DNA from: Ruegeria arenilitoris
Lineage (GTDB): Bacteria > Pseudomonadota > Alphaproteobacteria > Rhodobacterales > Rhodobacteraceae
DNA: 64,000 bases
NCBI RefSeq assembly: GCF_013030985.1
Contig: NZ_WPYP01000004.1
Span: 1-64,000 of the forward strand
Reading direction: 5' to 3'
The notes under the pieces were generated by a model. It was given only the letters and a program-made list of their open reading frames with translations, had not been told where the DNA came from and did not search any database. How positions within the stretch are numbered: the first letter of the stretch is position 1; each line of letters begins with the position of its first letter. The position numbers and the translations under genes were made by a program. Positions 17,230 through 24,975 of this stretch are shown here, one piece after another.

Positions 17230-17934
17230 ATGCCTATCGCTGCCGATCAGCTGTTGCGTGTGCCATTGCTGCCAGTTCTGGCAGCCCAAGGCCTGTCGGT
17301 GCGCCGCAACGCCCAAATGCTGCCGGAACCCATCGGCCCGCGCGAAGGGCGCATGGGGAGAGGGCCACGGCGGCGTCTTCTGATCGCAGGCGACAGTTCC
17401 GCCGCAGGGGTCGGCGCGGGAACGCAGGCGCAAGCGCTGTCAGGCTACCTCGTGGCCCGGCTTGCCAAGCACTATACGGTCGAATGGCGACTTGAGGCCA
17501 CGACCGGGCACACAACACAGGACACGATTGACCGACTGCGCGGCTTGAGCGGCCAATTCGATATGGCCGTCACTGCGCTCGGCGTGAATGACGTGACCCG
17601 TGGCGTGACGCGTCAGCAGTTCACTGAGCGCCAGACCCAATTGCTGGAGCTTTTGACCGGTCCTCTGGGCGTGCGGCGGCTGGTGGTCACGGCCGTGCCG
17701 CAGATGCACCTGTTCCCGGCCCTGCCGCAGCCGCTGGCCTGGGTTCTGGGGCGTCAGGCCGCACGGCTGGATCGCGGCTTGCAGCAGGTCGCGGCCCGCT
17801 TTCCACAGGTAAAGCATCTTCAACTGAATCTGCCCGAAGACCCTGCGCTGGCCGCGCCGGACGGCTATCACCCCAGCCCGAAAACCTATGCCCTCTGGGC
17901 CGAAGAGGCCGCCCGCCTTTTGCGTCAGGCCTGA
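17230..17934 (+). CDS. SGNH/GDSL-family hydrolase
   Basis: The 234-residue protein has the SGNH blocks in order: GDSS with nucleophile S56, GVND with N120, and DGYHPS with D211 and H214. Family members are esterases, lipases or acetyl-transferring hydrolases. No cleavable signal peptide is obvious, although the N-terminus is moderately hydrophobic. The substrate is unknown. It follows the NTF2-like gene closely, and its stop overlaps the convergent rarD gene by ten bases. Confidence 0.85.
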   Translation: MPIAADQLLRVPLLPVLAAQGLSVRRNAQMLPEPIGPREGRMGRGPRRRLLIAGDSSAAGVGAGTQAQALSGYLVARLAKHYTVEWRLEATTGHTTQDTIDRLRGLSGQFDMAVTALGVNDVTRGVTRQQFTERQTQLLELLTGPLGVRRLVVTAVPQMHLFPALPQPLAWVLGRQAARLDRGLQQVAARFPQVKHLQLNLPEDPALAAPDGYHPSPKTYALWAEEAARLLRQA

Positions 17935-18830
17935 GCCCGCATCTGCCGGATCATCGGAATCGAATAGACAATCAGCGCCGTCCAGATCAGTGGGAATGCG
18001 ATCATGCGCCCCCGGTCGATCTGTTCACCGAACACGGTGATGGCCGTAATGAAAATCATGGTCGGCGCGATATATTGCAGGATACCCATGGTCGACAGCC
18101 GCACCAGTTTCGCCCCGTTGGCATAAACCAGCAGCGGCACCGCCGTCACAACGCCTGCGCAAGCCAGCAGCATGGTGTCAGTTGCCCCCACACCGAAATG
18201 CCCAGTGCCCTGCACGCCTAGCCACGTCACATACATCAGTGCCGGGATCAGCAGAATCAGAACCTCAAGCAGGAACCCCTGATTTGGACCAATCGGCAAC
18301 GACCGCTTGAAAAACGCGTAGAACCCCCAGCTGACCATCAGACCCAGCGCAGGCCACGGCAGGCTGCCTGCCTCGACCACCAAAACCAGCACGCCCAGCG
18401 CGGCAATTGCCACTGCAGCAAGTTGGATTTTCGTCAAAGGCTCACGCAACAGAACCGCGCCCAGAGCGATACTGAAGAGCGGGTTGATATAATAGCCCAG
18501 CGCTGCGTCCAATGCCCGGTCATTGGCAATCGCCCACACATAAATCGCCCAGTTCACCGAGATCAGCGCGGCCGTTATGCAAGCCATCCCCAACATCTTC
18601 GGGTTCGCCAATGCCGCTTTCAAGTCCCGCGTGCGCCCCAAGGCCACCAGCAGCAGACCCGCCACCGGAACTGACCAGATGACGCGGTGCGACACGAGTT
18701 CGATTGGTCCCACATGAGACATCGCCTTCATGTAAAGCGGCAGAAAGCCCCACAGGACATAAGCCGTCACGGCCAGCGCCAGCCCTTTCGGCGTGTCTTC
18801 TCTGTTCGGTGGTATGGGGGTATCTGCCAC
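17925..18830 (-). CDS. rarD: RarD-type EamA family transporter
   Basis: The 301-residue polytopic membrane protein starts with TPKGLALAVTAYVLWGFLPLYMKAM, the RarD signature, and has about ten helices. E. coli RarD is of similar length (296) and is annotated as a chloramphenicol-sensitivity or permease protein; its substrate is not firmly known. GTG 18830 is preferred because GGAG lies 7 bases upstream; the frame stays open to 18911 at an ATG that would add a charged, non-homologous tail. It converges on the SGNH hydrolase gene. Confidence 0.85.
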   Translation of the reverse strand: MADTPIPPNREDTPKGLALAVTAYVLWGFLPLYMKAMSHVGPIELVSHRVIWSVPVAGLLLVALGRTRDLKAALANPKMLGMACITAALISVNWAIYVWAIANDRALDAALGYYINPLFSIALGAVLLREPLTKIQLAAVAIAALGVLVLVVEAGSLPWPALGLMVSWGFYAFFKRSLPIGPNQGFLLEVLILLIPALMYVTWLGVQGTGHFGVGATDTMLLACAGVVTAVPLLVYANGAKLVRLSTMGILQYIAPTMIFITAITVFGEQIDRGRMIAFPLIWTALIVYSIPMIRQMRAQA

Positions 18831-18950
18831 GGCGAGTCTCCGACTGATATCGGGCTTGTCTACGGCAAACCAGACCGCCTTGGGAACTGCGAAAACTGTG
18901 AAGCAGGCCATCAGAAATTCTGATACGTCGCGGTTGCCACCGGCAACCCC

Positions 18951-18981
18951 AAGAAAAGAGCCGGGGCGCCACAGCGCCCCG
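18951..18981 (-). terminator. Intrinsic terminator of the one-carbon operon
   Basis: An 8-base stem (CGGGGCGC at 18962-18969 and GCGCCCCG at 18974-18981, loop CACA) lies 9 bases past the stop of the last operon gene at 18991. On the minus strand it is followed by CTCTTTTCTT. It closes the eight-gene operon that begins at 28467. Confidence 0.8.
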
Positions 18982-18990
18982 ACAATTTGA

Positions 18991-21444
18991 TTATACTTTC
19001 ACCCGCTCGGATTTCGGGTCGTACATCGGCTTCAACGATGCCTCGGCTTTGACCTTCACACCGCAGACGTCGATCTCATAAGTCGAGGCCAGTACATCCG
19101 CCGCCTTTTCACCCTCGCACGGCACGTAGCCCAGACCGATGGCGCCGCCCAACGTGTGGCCATAGTTGCCCGAGCTCAGATAACCGACATATTCACCATC
19201 CCGGATGATCGGCTCATTGTGGAACAGCAGCGGCTCGGCATCGGTCAGTTTGAACTGAACCAGGCGGTTCTTGGGTCCGCTTTCCTTGCGTGCAATCACC
19301 GCCTCACGGCCAATGAAATCACTGCCTTTGTCGACCTTGACGGCAAAGCCCAGCCCCGCATCGACCACGTGGTCTTCGCAGGTGATGTCATGGCCAAAGT
19401 GGCGGAAGCCCTTCTCGATCCGGCAGCTGTCCATCATGTGCATCCCGCACAGCTTCAGCCCCATATCCTGCCCCGCCTCATGCAGCGTTTCGAACGCGTG
19501 GCCCGCCATGTCGGACGAGACATAGATCTCCCACCCAAGCTCACCCACATAGGTGACGCGGTGGGCACGAGCGAGGCCCATGCCGATCTCGATCTCTTGC
19601 GCGGTGCCGAACGGGTTGGTCGCGTTCGAGAAGTCGTTTGGCGATACCTTTTCAAGCAGCGCGCGCGCATTGGGCCCCATGATCGCAAGAACGCCTTCGC
19701 CCGCTGTTACGTCAGTGATGACCACGTTAAAGTTGCCCGCATGGCGCATCATCCAGGTCTGATCAGCCAGACGCGTCGCGGCCGGTGTCACCACCAGATA
19801 TGATGTCTCGGTCAGGCGGGTAACGGTCACATCCGCCTCGATCCCGCCGGTACGGTTCAGAAACTGAGTGTAGACGATCTTGCCATTGGGCACTGAGTAA
19901 TCGCCACCGCCGATATAGTTCATGAACGTCTCGGCATCGGGTCCTTCGACACGAATCTTGCCGAAGGACGACATGTCGTACATGCCGACATTTTCGCGCA
20001 CAGCACGGTGTTCGGCCGCCGAGTTTTCGAACCAGTTCTGGCGCTTCCAGCTGTATTGGTATTCGCGCTCCTGCCCTTCAGTGGCAAACCAGTTGGCGCG
20101 CTCCCAACCGGCGATCTCGCCCATGACAGCACCCTGTTCCAGCAGGTGGTGGTGGAACGGCGTGCGGCGCACACCTCGTGCAGTCGCCTTCTGGCGGTAA
20201 GGGTAGTGGTCGGCATAGAGCAGACCCAGCGTTTCCTTGGACCGTTCGAACAGGTATTTCTTGTTGCCCTGAAACGGTTGCATCCGGCCGATATCCACGT
20301 CGCCCAGATCAAACGGTTTCTCACCGCTGTCCATCCATTCGGCCAAGGCCATGCCTGCGCCACCGGCAGACTGGATACCAATCGAGTTGAAGCCGGCTGC
20401 GACCCAGACGTTGTCCATCTCGGGCGCCAGACCCAGATGATAGGCGTCGTCGGGCGTAAAGGACTCGGGGCCGTTGAAGAAGGTGTGAATGCCGGCCTCA
20501 GCCAGCATCGGCATCCGGTTGCAGGCCGCTTCGAGGATCGGCTCGAAGTGGTCGAAATCCTCGGGTAGTTGGTCAAACTCAAAGGTGTCCGGAATACCAC
20601 CCATGCCCCAGGGTTTGGCATTAGGTTCAAATGCGCCCAGAAGGATTTTGCCCGCGTCTTCTTTGTAATAGGCGCACTCATCCGGAACACGCAGCACCGG
20701 CAATTGGGTCAGACCGTCGATGCCTTCGGTCACGATGTAGAAGTGTTCGCACGCGTGCAGCGGGACATTTACGCCCGCCATTTTGCCGACCTCGTGACCC
20801 CACATTCCGGCACAGTTCACCACCATGTCGCATTCGATATGACCCGAGGCGCTGCCGTCATCGGCAACCCAATCCACACCGGTCACCTTGCGGCCTTGCT
20901 TGACGATATCGGTGACCTTCACGCGCTCCTTGACGATACCGCCACGCTGACGCGCACCTTTGGCCAGCGCCAGCGCAATGTTAGCCGGATCGCCCTGCCC
21001 GTCCAGCGGCAGGTACACTGCGCCTTTGACGTCTTCGATGTTCAGATGCGGATACAGTTCGGCCACACGCTCGTTCGAGATTTCTTCGACCTCAACCCCA
21101 AAGGCGCGGGCCATCGCGGCCTGACGATAGATCTCTTCCTTGCGCTCATCGGTCAGGGCAACTGTGATCGAGCCACAGCGTTTGAACCCGGTGGCAACAC
21201 CTGTCTCTTCCTCAAGCGCGCCATAAAGCTCCTGACTGTATTTCGCCAGCTTGGTCATGTTCGCCGTTGCGCGCAGCTGTGCGATCAGACCCGCCGCGTG
21301 CCACGTGGTACCGCTGGTCAGCTGTTTACGCTCCAGCAGGACAACATCGTTCCAGCCCTTCTTGGTCAGGTGATACGCGACCGAGCATCCGATGACGCCG
21401 CCGCCGATGATGACCACTCGGGCCTTGCTGGGAAGATCAACCAT
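18991..21444 (-). CDS. FAD-dependent oxidoreductase with GcvT domain (dimethylglycine/sarcosine dehydrogenase family), paralogue 1
   Basis: This 817-residue protein has an N-terminal DAO-type FAD domain (GGGVIGCSVAYHL from residue 14) and a C-terminal aminomethyltransferase (GcvT) domain from about residue 430, including GELGWEIYVSSD. H49 in TTWHAAG matches the histidine that carries covalent FAD in mammalian dimethylglycine dehydrogenase. Such enzymes oxidatively demethylate N-methylated amines and pass the one-carbon unit to tetrahydrofolate. The exact substrate is not fixed by sequence. The ribosome site is GGAGATTTCAGG before ATG 21444. It is the last gene of the operon and may also have its own promoter in the 89-base gap. 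Confidence 0.82.
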   Translation of the reverse strand: MVDLPSKARVVIIGGGVIGCSVAYHLTKKGWNDVVLLERKQLTSGTTWHAAGLIAQLRATANMTKLAKYSQELYGALEEETGVATGFKRCGSITVALTDERKEEIYRQAAMARAFGVEVEEISNERVAELYPHLNIEDVKGAVYLPLDGQGDPANIALALAKGARQRGGIVKERVKVTDIVKQGRKVTGVDWVADDGSASGHIECDMVVNCAGMWGHEVGKMAGVNVPLHACEHFYIVTEGIDGLTQLPVLRVPDECAYYKEDAGKILLGAFEPNAKPWGMGGIPDTFEFDQLPEDFDHFEPILEAACNRMPMLAEAGIHTFFNGPESFTPDDAYHLGLAPEMDNVWVAAGFNSIGIQSAGGAGMALAEWMDSGEKPFDLGDVDIGRMQPFQGNKKYLFERSKETLGLLYADHYPYRQKATARGVRRTPFHHHLLEQGAVMGEIAGWERANWFATEGQEREYQYSWKRQNWFENSAAEHRAVRENVGMYDMSSFGKIRVEGPDAETFMNYIGGGDYSVPNGKIVYTQFLNRTGGIEADVTVTRLTETSYLVVTPAATRLADQTWMMRHAGNFNVVITDVTAGEGVLAIMGPNARALLEKVSPNDFSNATNPFGTAQEIEIGMGLARAHRVTYVGELGWEIYVSSDMAGHAFETLHEAGQDMGLKLCGMHMMDSCRIEKGFRHFGHDITCEDHVVDAGLGFAVKVDKGSDFIGREAVIARKESGPKNRLVQFKLTDAEPLLFHNEPIIRDGEYVGYLSSGNYGHTLGGAIGLGYVPCEGEKAADVLASTYEIDVCGVKVKAEASLKPMYDPKSERVKV

Positions 21445-21459
21445 CCTGAAATCTCCGCT

Positions 21460-21485
21460 GTGTCAGGTTTTGTGCAAAATGACAC
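21460..21485. promoter_or_regulatory. Imperfect dyad upstream of paralogue 1
   Basis: GTGTCA, GG, TTTTG, then TG, then CAAAA, TGACAC forms a dyad with two unpaired bases. It lies 16-41 bases before the start codon of the oxidoreductase gene, inside the longest gap of the operon. It is a candidate operator, perhaps for the GlxA/AraC-type regulator encoded just upstream. Binding is not shown by the sequence. Confidence 0.4.
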
Positions 21486-21533
21486 GGAAGATCGACAGTA
21501 AATGCACCAAAAACGTCACAGGATCGATGATTT

Positions 21534-22502
21534 TCACCGATGTGTCGCCGCCCGCTTTTCGCGGCGGACAACAAAGGGGGTGACGCCGAAAAAGCTTTTG
21601 TAAACAGAGGAAAAACCGTTCGGAAACCCGCAGGCCAGACCTATCTCACGGACGCTCATGGTGGTGTTGAGCAGCAGATTATTGGCCTTGGCTAGCCGCA
21701 TTTCGCGATAAAACCCGTTCGGCGTGGTGCCGAAATAGTTTTTGAATTTCCGCTCAAGCGACCGGTTTGACAGGTGCAGCGATTCGACGATTTGGTGGAT
21801 CGGCAGCGGGTCTTCGATATTGGCCTGCATCAGCTTGATGCACTGATCCAGTTTGGCGTCTCCCGTTGCGGTCTGTTTGGCCCCGGAAAACGGCTGCATC
21901 GAAGCAAAGTCGCGGATGTTTTCATGCAGCATGATATCGGCAACCGTCATCTTGGCCGGTCCCGAGATATGCCGCCCGATCACCGCCAGCGCCACATCCG
22001 TCGTTGCCTCCATCCCGGCGCAGGTTACAACCGCGCCCTGTTCGGTCGCAATCGACAGCTTGGCCTCGAACCGGGCCCCGCGTTCGCGCAGGAATGAGGC
22101 GTTTTCCCAATGGGTCGCCATATCGTCGGTGCCTTGCTCGTCGATATAGCGGCTGGCGGCCTCGGCCAGCAAAAACACCTTGGCCCCTCGGAACGTGTAG
22201 TCCGACACCACCCGCCCCAAAGACAGGTTTGGGTGATCCGGGTCGGAATTACCGATCACGAACAGGTAATCCGCCTTGGGCTGCGCTTGCACAGGTTCGG
22301 TTTGCACCACCGCATCGCTGCTGCTGGCAATCGGGCCGCCTTTCAGCGAACGATAGGTATAGGTGAACGGAGGGCTCGGACACACACGATTGGCCAGCCG
22401 CAGCACTTCGACCAGCGAGGCCAGTTCCAATAGCACGTATCCCGGGGCAACCAGGATATCGAATTGGAACTGATCTGAATTGTCCGCAGGTTTCCGCATC
22501 AT
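21534..22502 (-). CDS. GlxA-family AraC-type transcriptional regulator
   Basis: This 322-residue regulator has an N-terminal DJ-1/PfpI-like domain (about 12-180, with FDILVAPGYVLLELASLVEVLRLAN) and a C-terminal AraC helix-turn-helix pair (about 215-315, with LHLSNRSLERKFKNYFGTTPNGFYREMRL). Characterised relatives, GbdR, SouR and CdhR of Pseudomonas, activate glycine-betaine, sarcosine and carnitine catabolism. Placement between two GcvT-type oxidoreductases and a methyltransferase gene supports a similar role. The inducer is unknown. It follows the homocysteine methyltransferase gene by 7 bases. Confidence 0.88.
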   Translation of the reverse strand: MMRKPADNSDQFQFDILVAPGYVLLELASLVEVLRLANRVCPSPPFTYTYRSLKGGPIASSSDAVVQTEPVQAQPKADYLFVIGNSDPDHPNLSLGRVVSDYTFRGAKVFLLAEAASRYIDEQGTDDMATHWENASFLRERGARFEAKLSIATEQGAVVTCAGMEATTDVALAVIGRHISGPAKMTVADIMLHENIRDFASMQPFSGAKQTATGDAKLDQCIKLMQANIEDPLPIHQIVESLHLSNRSLERKFKNYFGTTPNGFYREMRLAKANNLLLNTTMSVREIGLACGFPNGFSSVYKSFFGVTPFVVRREKRAATHR

Positions 22503-22509
22503 TTACACC

Positions 22510-23403
22510 TCAGACGATCTGGTGACCGGCTGCACGCAATCGGTTGGCCAGGGTTTCGATGTGATCCGGGCCGACCTCGCAGCAGCCGCCGACTACGGTC
22601 GCCCCTTGCGCAACCCATGCCATCGCATGATCGGCATAGGCCTCGGGGCCCAGATCCTGACGTTGCTCCAGCGCGTCTACGGTGGGCGCGTCTTCCAGAA
22701 ACTTCTGAGTGATCCCGGTGAACCCGTTGGCATAGGCCCCATATGGGCGATCAAATTCAGCAATGATATCCAGCGCGGCAGGAATGGCCTCAGGGCGTGA
22801 GCAGTTGATCAGCACAGCTTCGGGCGCAAAACGGTCCACCACCGGCGCGATTTCGGACAGTGGCTCGCCAGACCGCAGGCGCGTGCCATCGTCGTCCATC
22901 ACCGTCAGCGCCAGCCAGACAGGTTTGCCGCCTCCCGCCGCGCCGCGCAAAGCACCTTCCGCCTCCTGAACCGAGGACACGGTTTCGATCAGGAAAAAGT
23001 CCACGCGATCCGCCATCAACTTGGCCAACTCAGCGAACTTCTCGGCCGCCTCGGCCACATCAGGGTTCAGGTCAGGCCGGTACGAGGCCAGAAGCGGCCC
23101 AAGCGCCCCGGCAATGCGCCCCCCGTTTGAGCCGCGCGCTTGCTCGGCTTGCGAAACTGCAGCGTCGACCAGACTGTAAAGCTGATCATCCATCCCTTCC
23201 CGCACCAGCCGTGACCGATGCAAGGCATATGTGTTCGTGGTGGCAACCGTCGCGCCGCGACGGAAATACTCGGCGTGGACGTCCCCGACCAGTTCGGGGC
23301 GGTCGATCATCACCCGGGTCGACCACAAAGGCGTGGGCCGGTCACCGCTGCGTTTGACCAGTTCCTGCCCGATTGAGCCATCCAGAAGAGTGATATTTGC
23401 CAT
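22510..23403 (-). CDS. Homocysteine S-methyltransferase family protein
   Basis: This 297-residue protein of the Pfam S-methyl_trans family is related to betaine-homocysteine and S-methylmethionine-homocysteine methyltransferases. The zinc ligands are visible as C201 in NCSRPEA and C274/C275 in GGCCEVGPDH. It should move a methyl group from a methylated donor to homocysteine, giving methionine. In this operon a betaine-type donor is plausible, since removal of one methyl group from glycine betaine yields dimethylglycine, a substrate type for the adjoining FAD/GcvT enzymes. ATG 23403 is chosen over an upstream in-frame start that overlaps the MDR gene. Confidence 0.85.
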   Translation of the reverse strand: MANITLLDGSIGQELVKRSGDRPTPLWSTRVMIDRPELVGDVHAEYFRRGATVATTNTYALHRSRLVREGMDDQLYSLVDAAVSQAEQARGSNGGRIAGALGPLLASYRPDLNPDVAEAAEKFAELAKLMADRVDFFLIETVSSVQEAEGALRGAAGGGKPVWLALTVMDDDGTRLRSGEPLSEIAPVVDRFAPEAVLINCSRPEAIPAALDIIAEFDRPYGAYANGFTGITQKFLEDAPTVDALEQRQDLGPEAYADHAMAWVAQGATVVGGCCEVGPDHIETLANRLRAAGHQIV

Positions 23404-23416
23404 TTCCCCAACCCTT

Positions 23417-24469
23417 TCACGGAATAAGAACAAGCTTGCCCGGAAACGCCTTGGATTGAAAATCCGCCTGCGCCGCCGCAATGTCCTTGAGCGAATAAGT
23501 ATTTGAGATCAAGGGCCTGATCCGGCCGGCATTGATCATCTCGACCAACCTCCCGAACACCTCAAAGGCCTGATGGGTGCAGCCGTGGATGGTGATGTCG
23601 CGCAGATAGATATCGCGCAGATCGGCCTGAACGATCGGTCCCGCGATTGCGCCCGACACAGCATAGTGCCCGCCCGGCTTCAGGGCCAGGATCAGGCGGG
23701 ACCACGCCGGGCCGCCCACGACGTCGATCACCACATCGAACATATCCGCAGGCAGCGCCGCATCACGTGCAAAGGTCTCTGCCGCACCTTGCCCTTTGAC
23801 CACCTCGGCCTTGGCCGGGCTGGTCACACCCCAGACAGTCGCGCCCCGCAGCGCCGCCAGTTGCACCGCCGCCAGACCCACACCACCGGACGCACCCGTA
23901 ATCAGCACTTTTTGCCCCGAAGTCACGCCTGCGCGGGTCAGCAGGTTCTCGGCGGTGCCAAATGCACAGGGGATGGCGGCGATTTCGACATCCGACAGGG
24001 GTGAGGCGGTCACGTCATACAGGTCATCTGCCTCAACCACACAGTACTGCGCAAACGCGCCATCCATTTCGGACCCCAAGGCGATGAACCCAGTCGAATG
24101 GCCCGGACGTGGACGCGGCAGGTTGATCGGGCAGGTCACCCGCTGACCCGGTTTGAAACCCGTATCAGGCGCGGCAACCTCGACAATACCGCACAGATCA
24201 CCGCCTTGGATGCGTGGGAAGTGCAGCGCGCCGCCCCAGCCTCCGGCCTCGACATCCTGATCAACGGCATCGGTCGCGCCGGTCACGTCAGAGGAATACC
24301 AGCCAACACGCGTGTTGATATCGGTGTTGTTCACCCCCGCGGCGAGAACCCGAACCAGCACCTGCCCCGGTCCGGGCTGGGGCACCGGTATATCCTCGCG
24401 CCAGTCCAGCGCCTCTGGCCCGCCGTGTTGGGTCAGGTAAACGCCAGACATTGTATTGGGGAGTGTCAT
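23417..24469 (-). CDS. MDR-superfamily zinc-type alcohol dehydrogenase / quinone oxidoreductase
   Basis: The 350-residue protein has a GroES-like N-terminal half and a Rossmann NAD(P)H domain with GASGGVGLAAVQLA near residue 190. The structural-zinc cysteine cluster of classical alcohol dehydrogenases is absent, so it resembles quinone oxidoreductase or enoyl reductase members. A role in reducing or oxidising a carbonyl product of the pathway is possible but unproven. It lies 12 bases after the cupin gene and 13 bases before the methyltransferase gene, firmly inside the operon. Confidence 0.82.
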   Translation of the reverse strand: MTLPNTMSGVYLTQHGGPEALDWREDIPVPQPGPGQVLVRVLAAGVNNTDINTRVGWYSSDVTGATDAVDQDVEAGGWGGALHFPRIQGGDLCGIVEVAAPDTGFKPGQRVTCPINLPRPRPGHSTGFIALGSEMDGAFAQYCVVEADDLYDVTASPLSDVEIAAIPCAFGTAENLLTRAGVTSGQKVLITGASGGVGLAAVQLAALRGATVWGVTSPAKAEVVKGQGAAETFARDAALPADMFDVVIDVVGGPAWSRLILALKPGGHYAVSGAIAGPIVQADLRDIYLRDITIHGCTHQAFEVFGRLVEMINAGRIRPLISNTYSLKDIAAAQADFQSKAFPGKLVLIP

Positions 24470-24481
24470 GTGATGCCGCCT

Positions 24482-24958
24482 TCAGGTCAGATCGTCCGGA
24501 TGTGGCGGAACCGGACCCATCGGGATGATGTCATATCGGGCGTTCAGTTCGGCCATCTTTGCCTCATCTGCGAAATCGGCCTGGCTCATTGCCGCAAGCT
24601 CTGCAAGGAAACCGTCAAACCCCGAGGGCTGAAAGATCATCAGCATCCGCGCAGGTGCGCCTCCGGCCACGCGGCACGCGTGCGGCACCCCCGGCGGGAC
24701 ATGCATCGTGGTGCCTGCCGTGCACCGGTGCCAATCGCCATCGACGTAGAAATCCACCTCACCTTCCAGAAAGTAAAAGGTCTCGGCATGGCTGTCATGG
24801 CGATGAAGGCCAAGCGCGAAGCTGGCCTTCAGATTGTCTTCCATGAGCGTATAGGCTCCACCTGAGTCCTGACCAGAGACCTTGACGAAGGTGTGGTCGT
24901 TTTCCCAGTCATAGTTGGGGCCCTCACCGGGCCCCAGTTTGGAGTATCGCTTGCTCAT
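24482..24958 (-). CDS. Cupin-domain protein
   Basis: This 158-residue single-cupin protein has motif 1 around HRHDSHAETFYFLEGEVDF (residues 52-70) and motif 2 VPPGVPHA (about 87-94), providing histidines and a glutamate for a metal site. The C-terminal tail (110-158) is helical and is not part of the cupin barrel. Such proteins may be dioxygenases, isomerases or ligand sensors, and the reaction is unknown. It is encoded between the second FAD/GcvT oxidoreductase gene and the MDR gene with 12-17-base gaps. Confidence 0.78.
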   Translation of the reverse strand: MSKRYSKLGPGEGPNYDWENDHTFVKVSGQDSGGAYTLMEDNLKASFALGLHRHDSHAETFYFLEGEVDFYVDGDWHRCTAGTTMHVPPGVPHACRVAGGAPARMLMIFQPSGFDGFLAELAAMSQADFADEAKMAELNARYDIIPMGPVPPHPDDLT

Positions 24959-24975
24959 GGCACCTCCGTCCGGGG

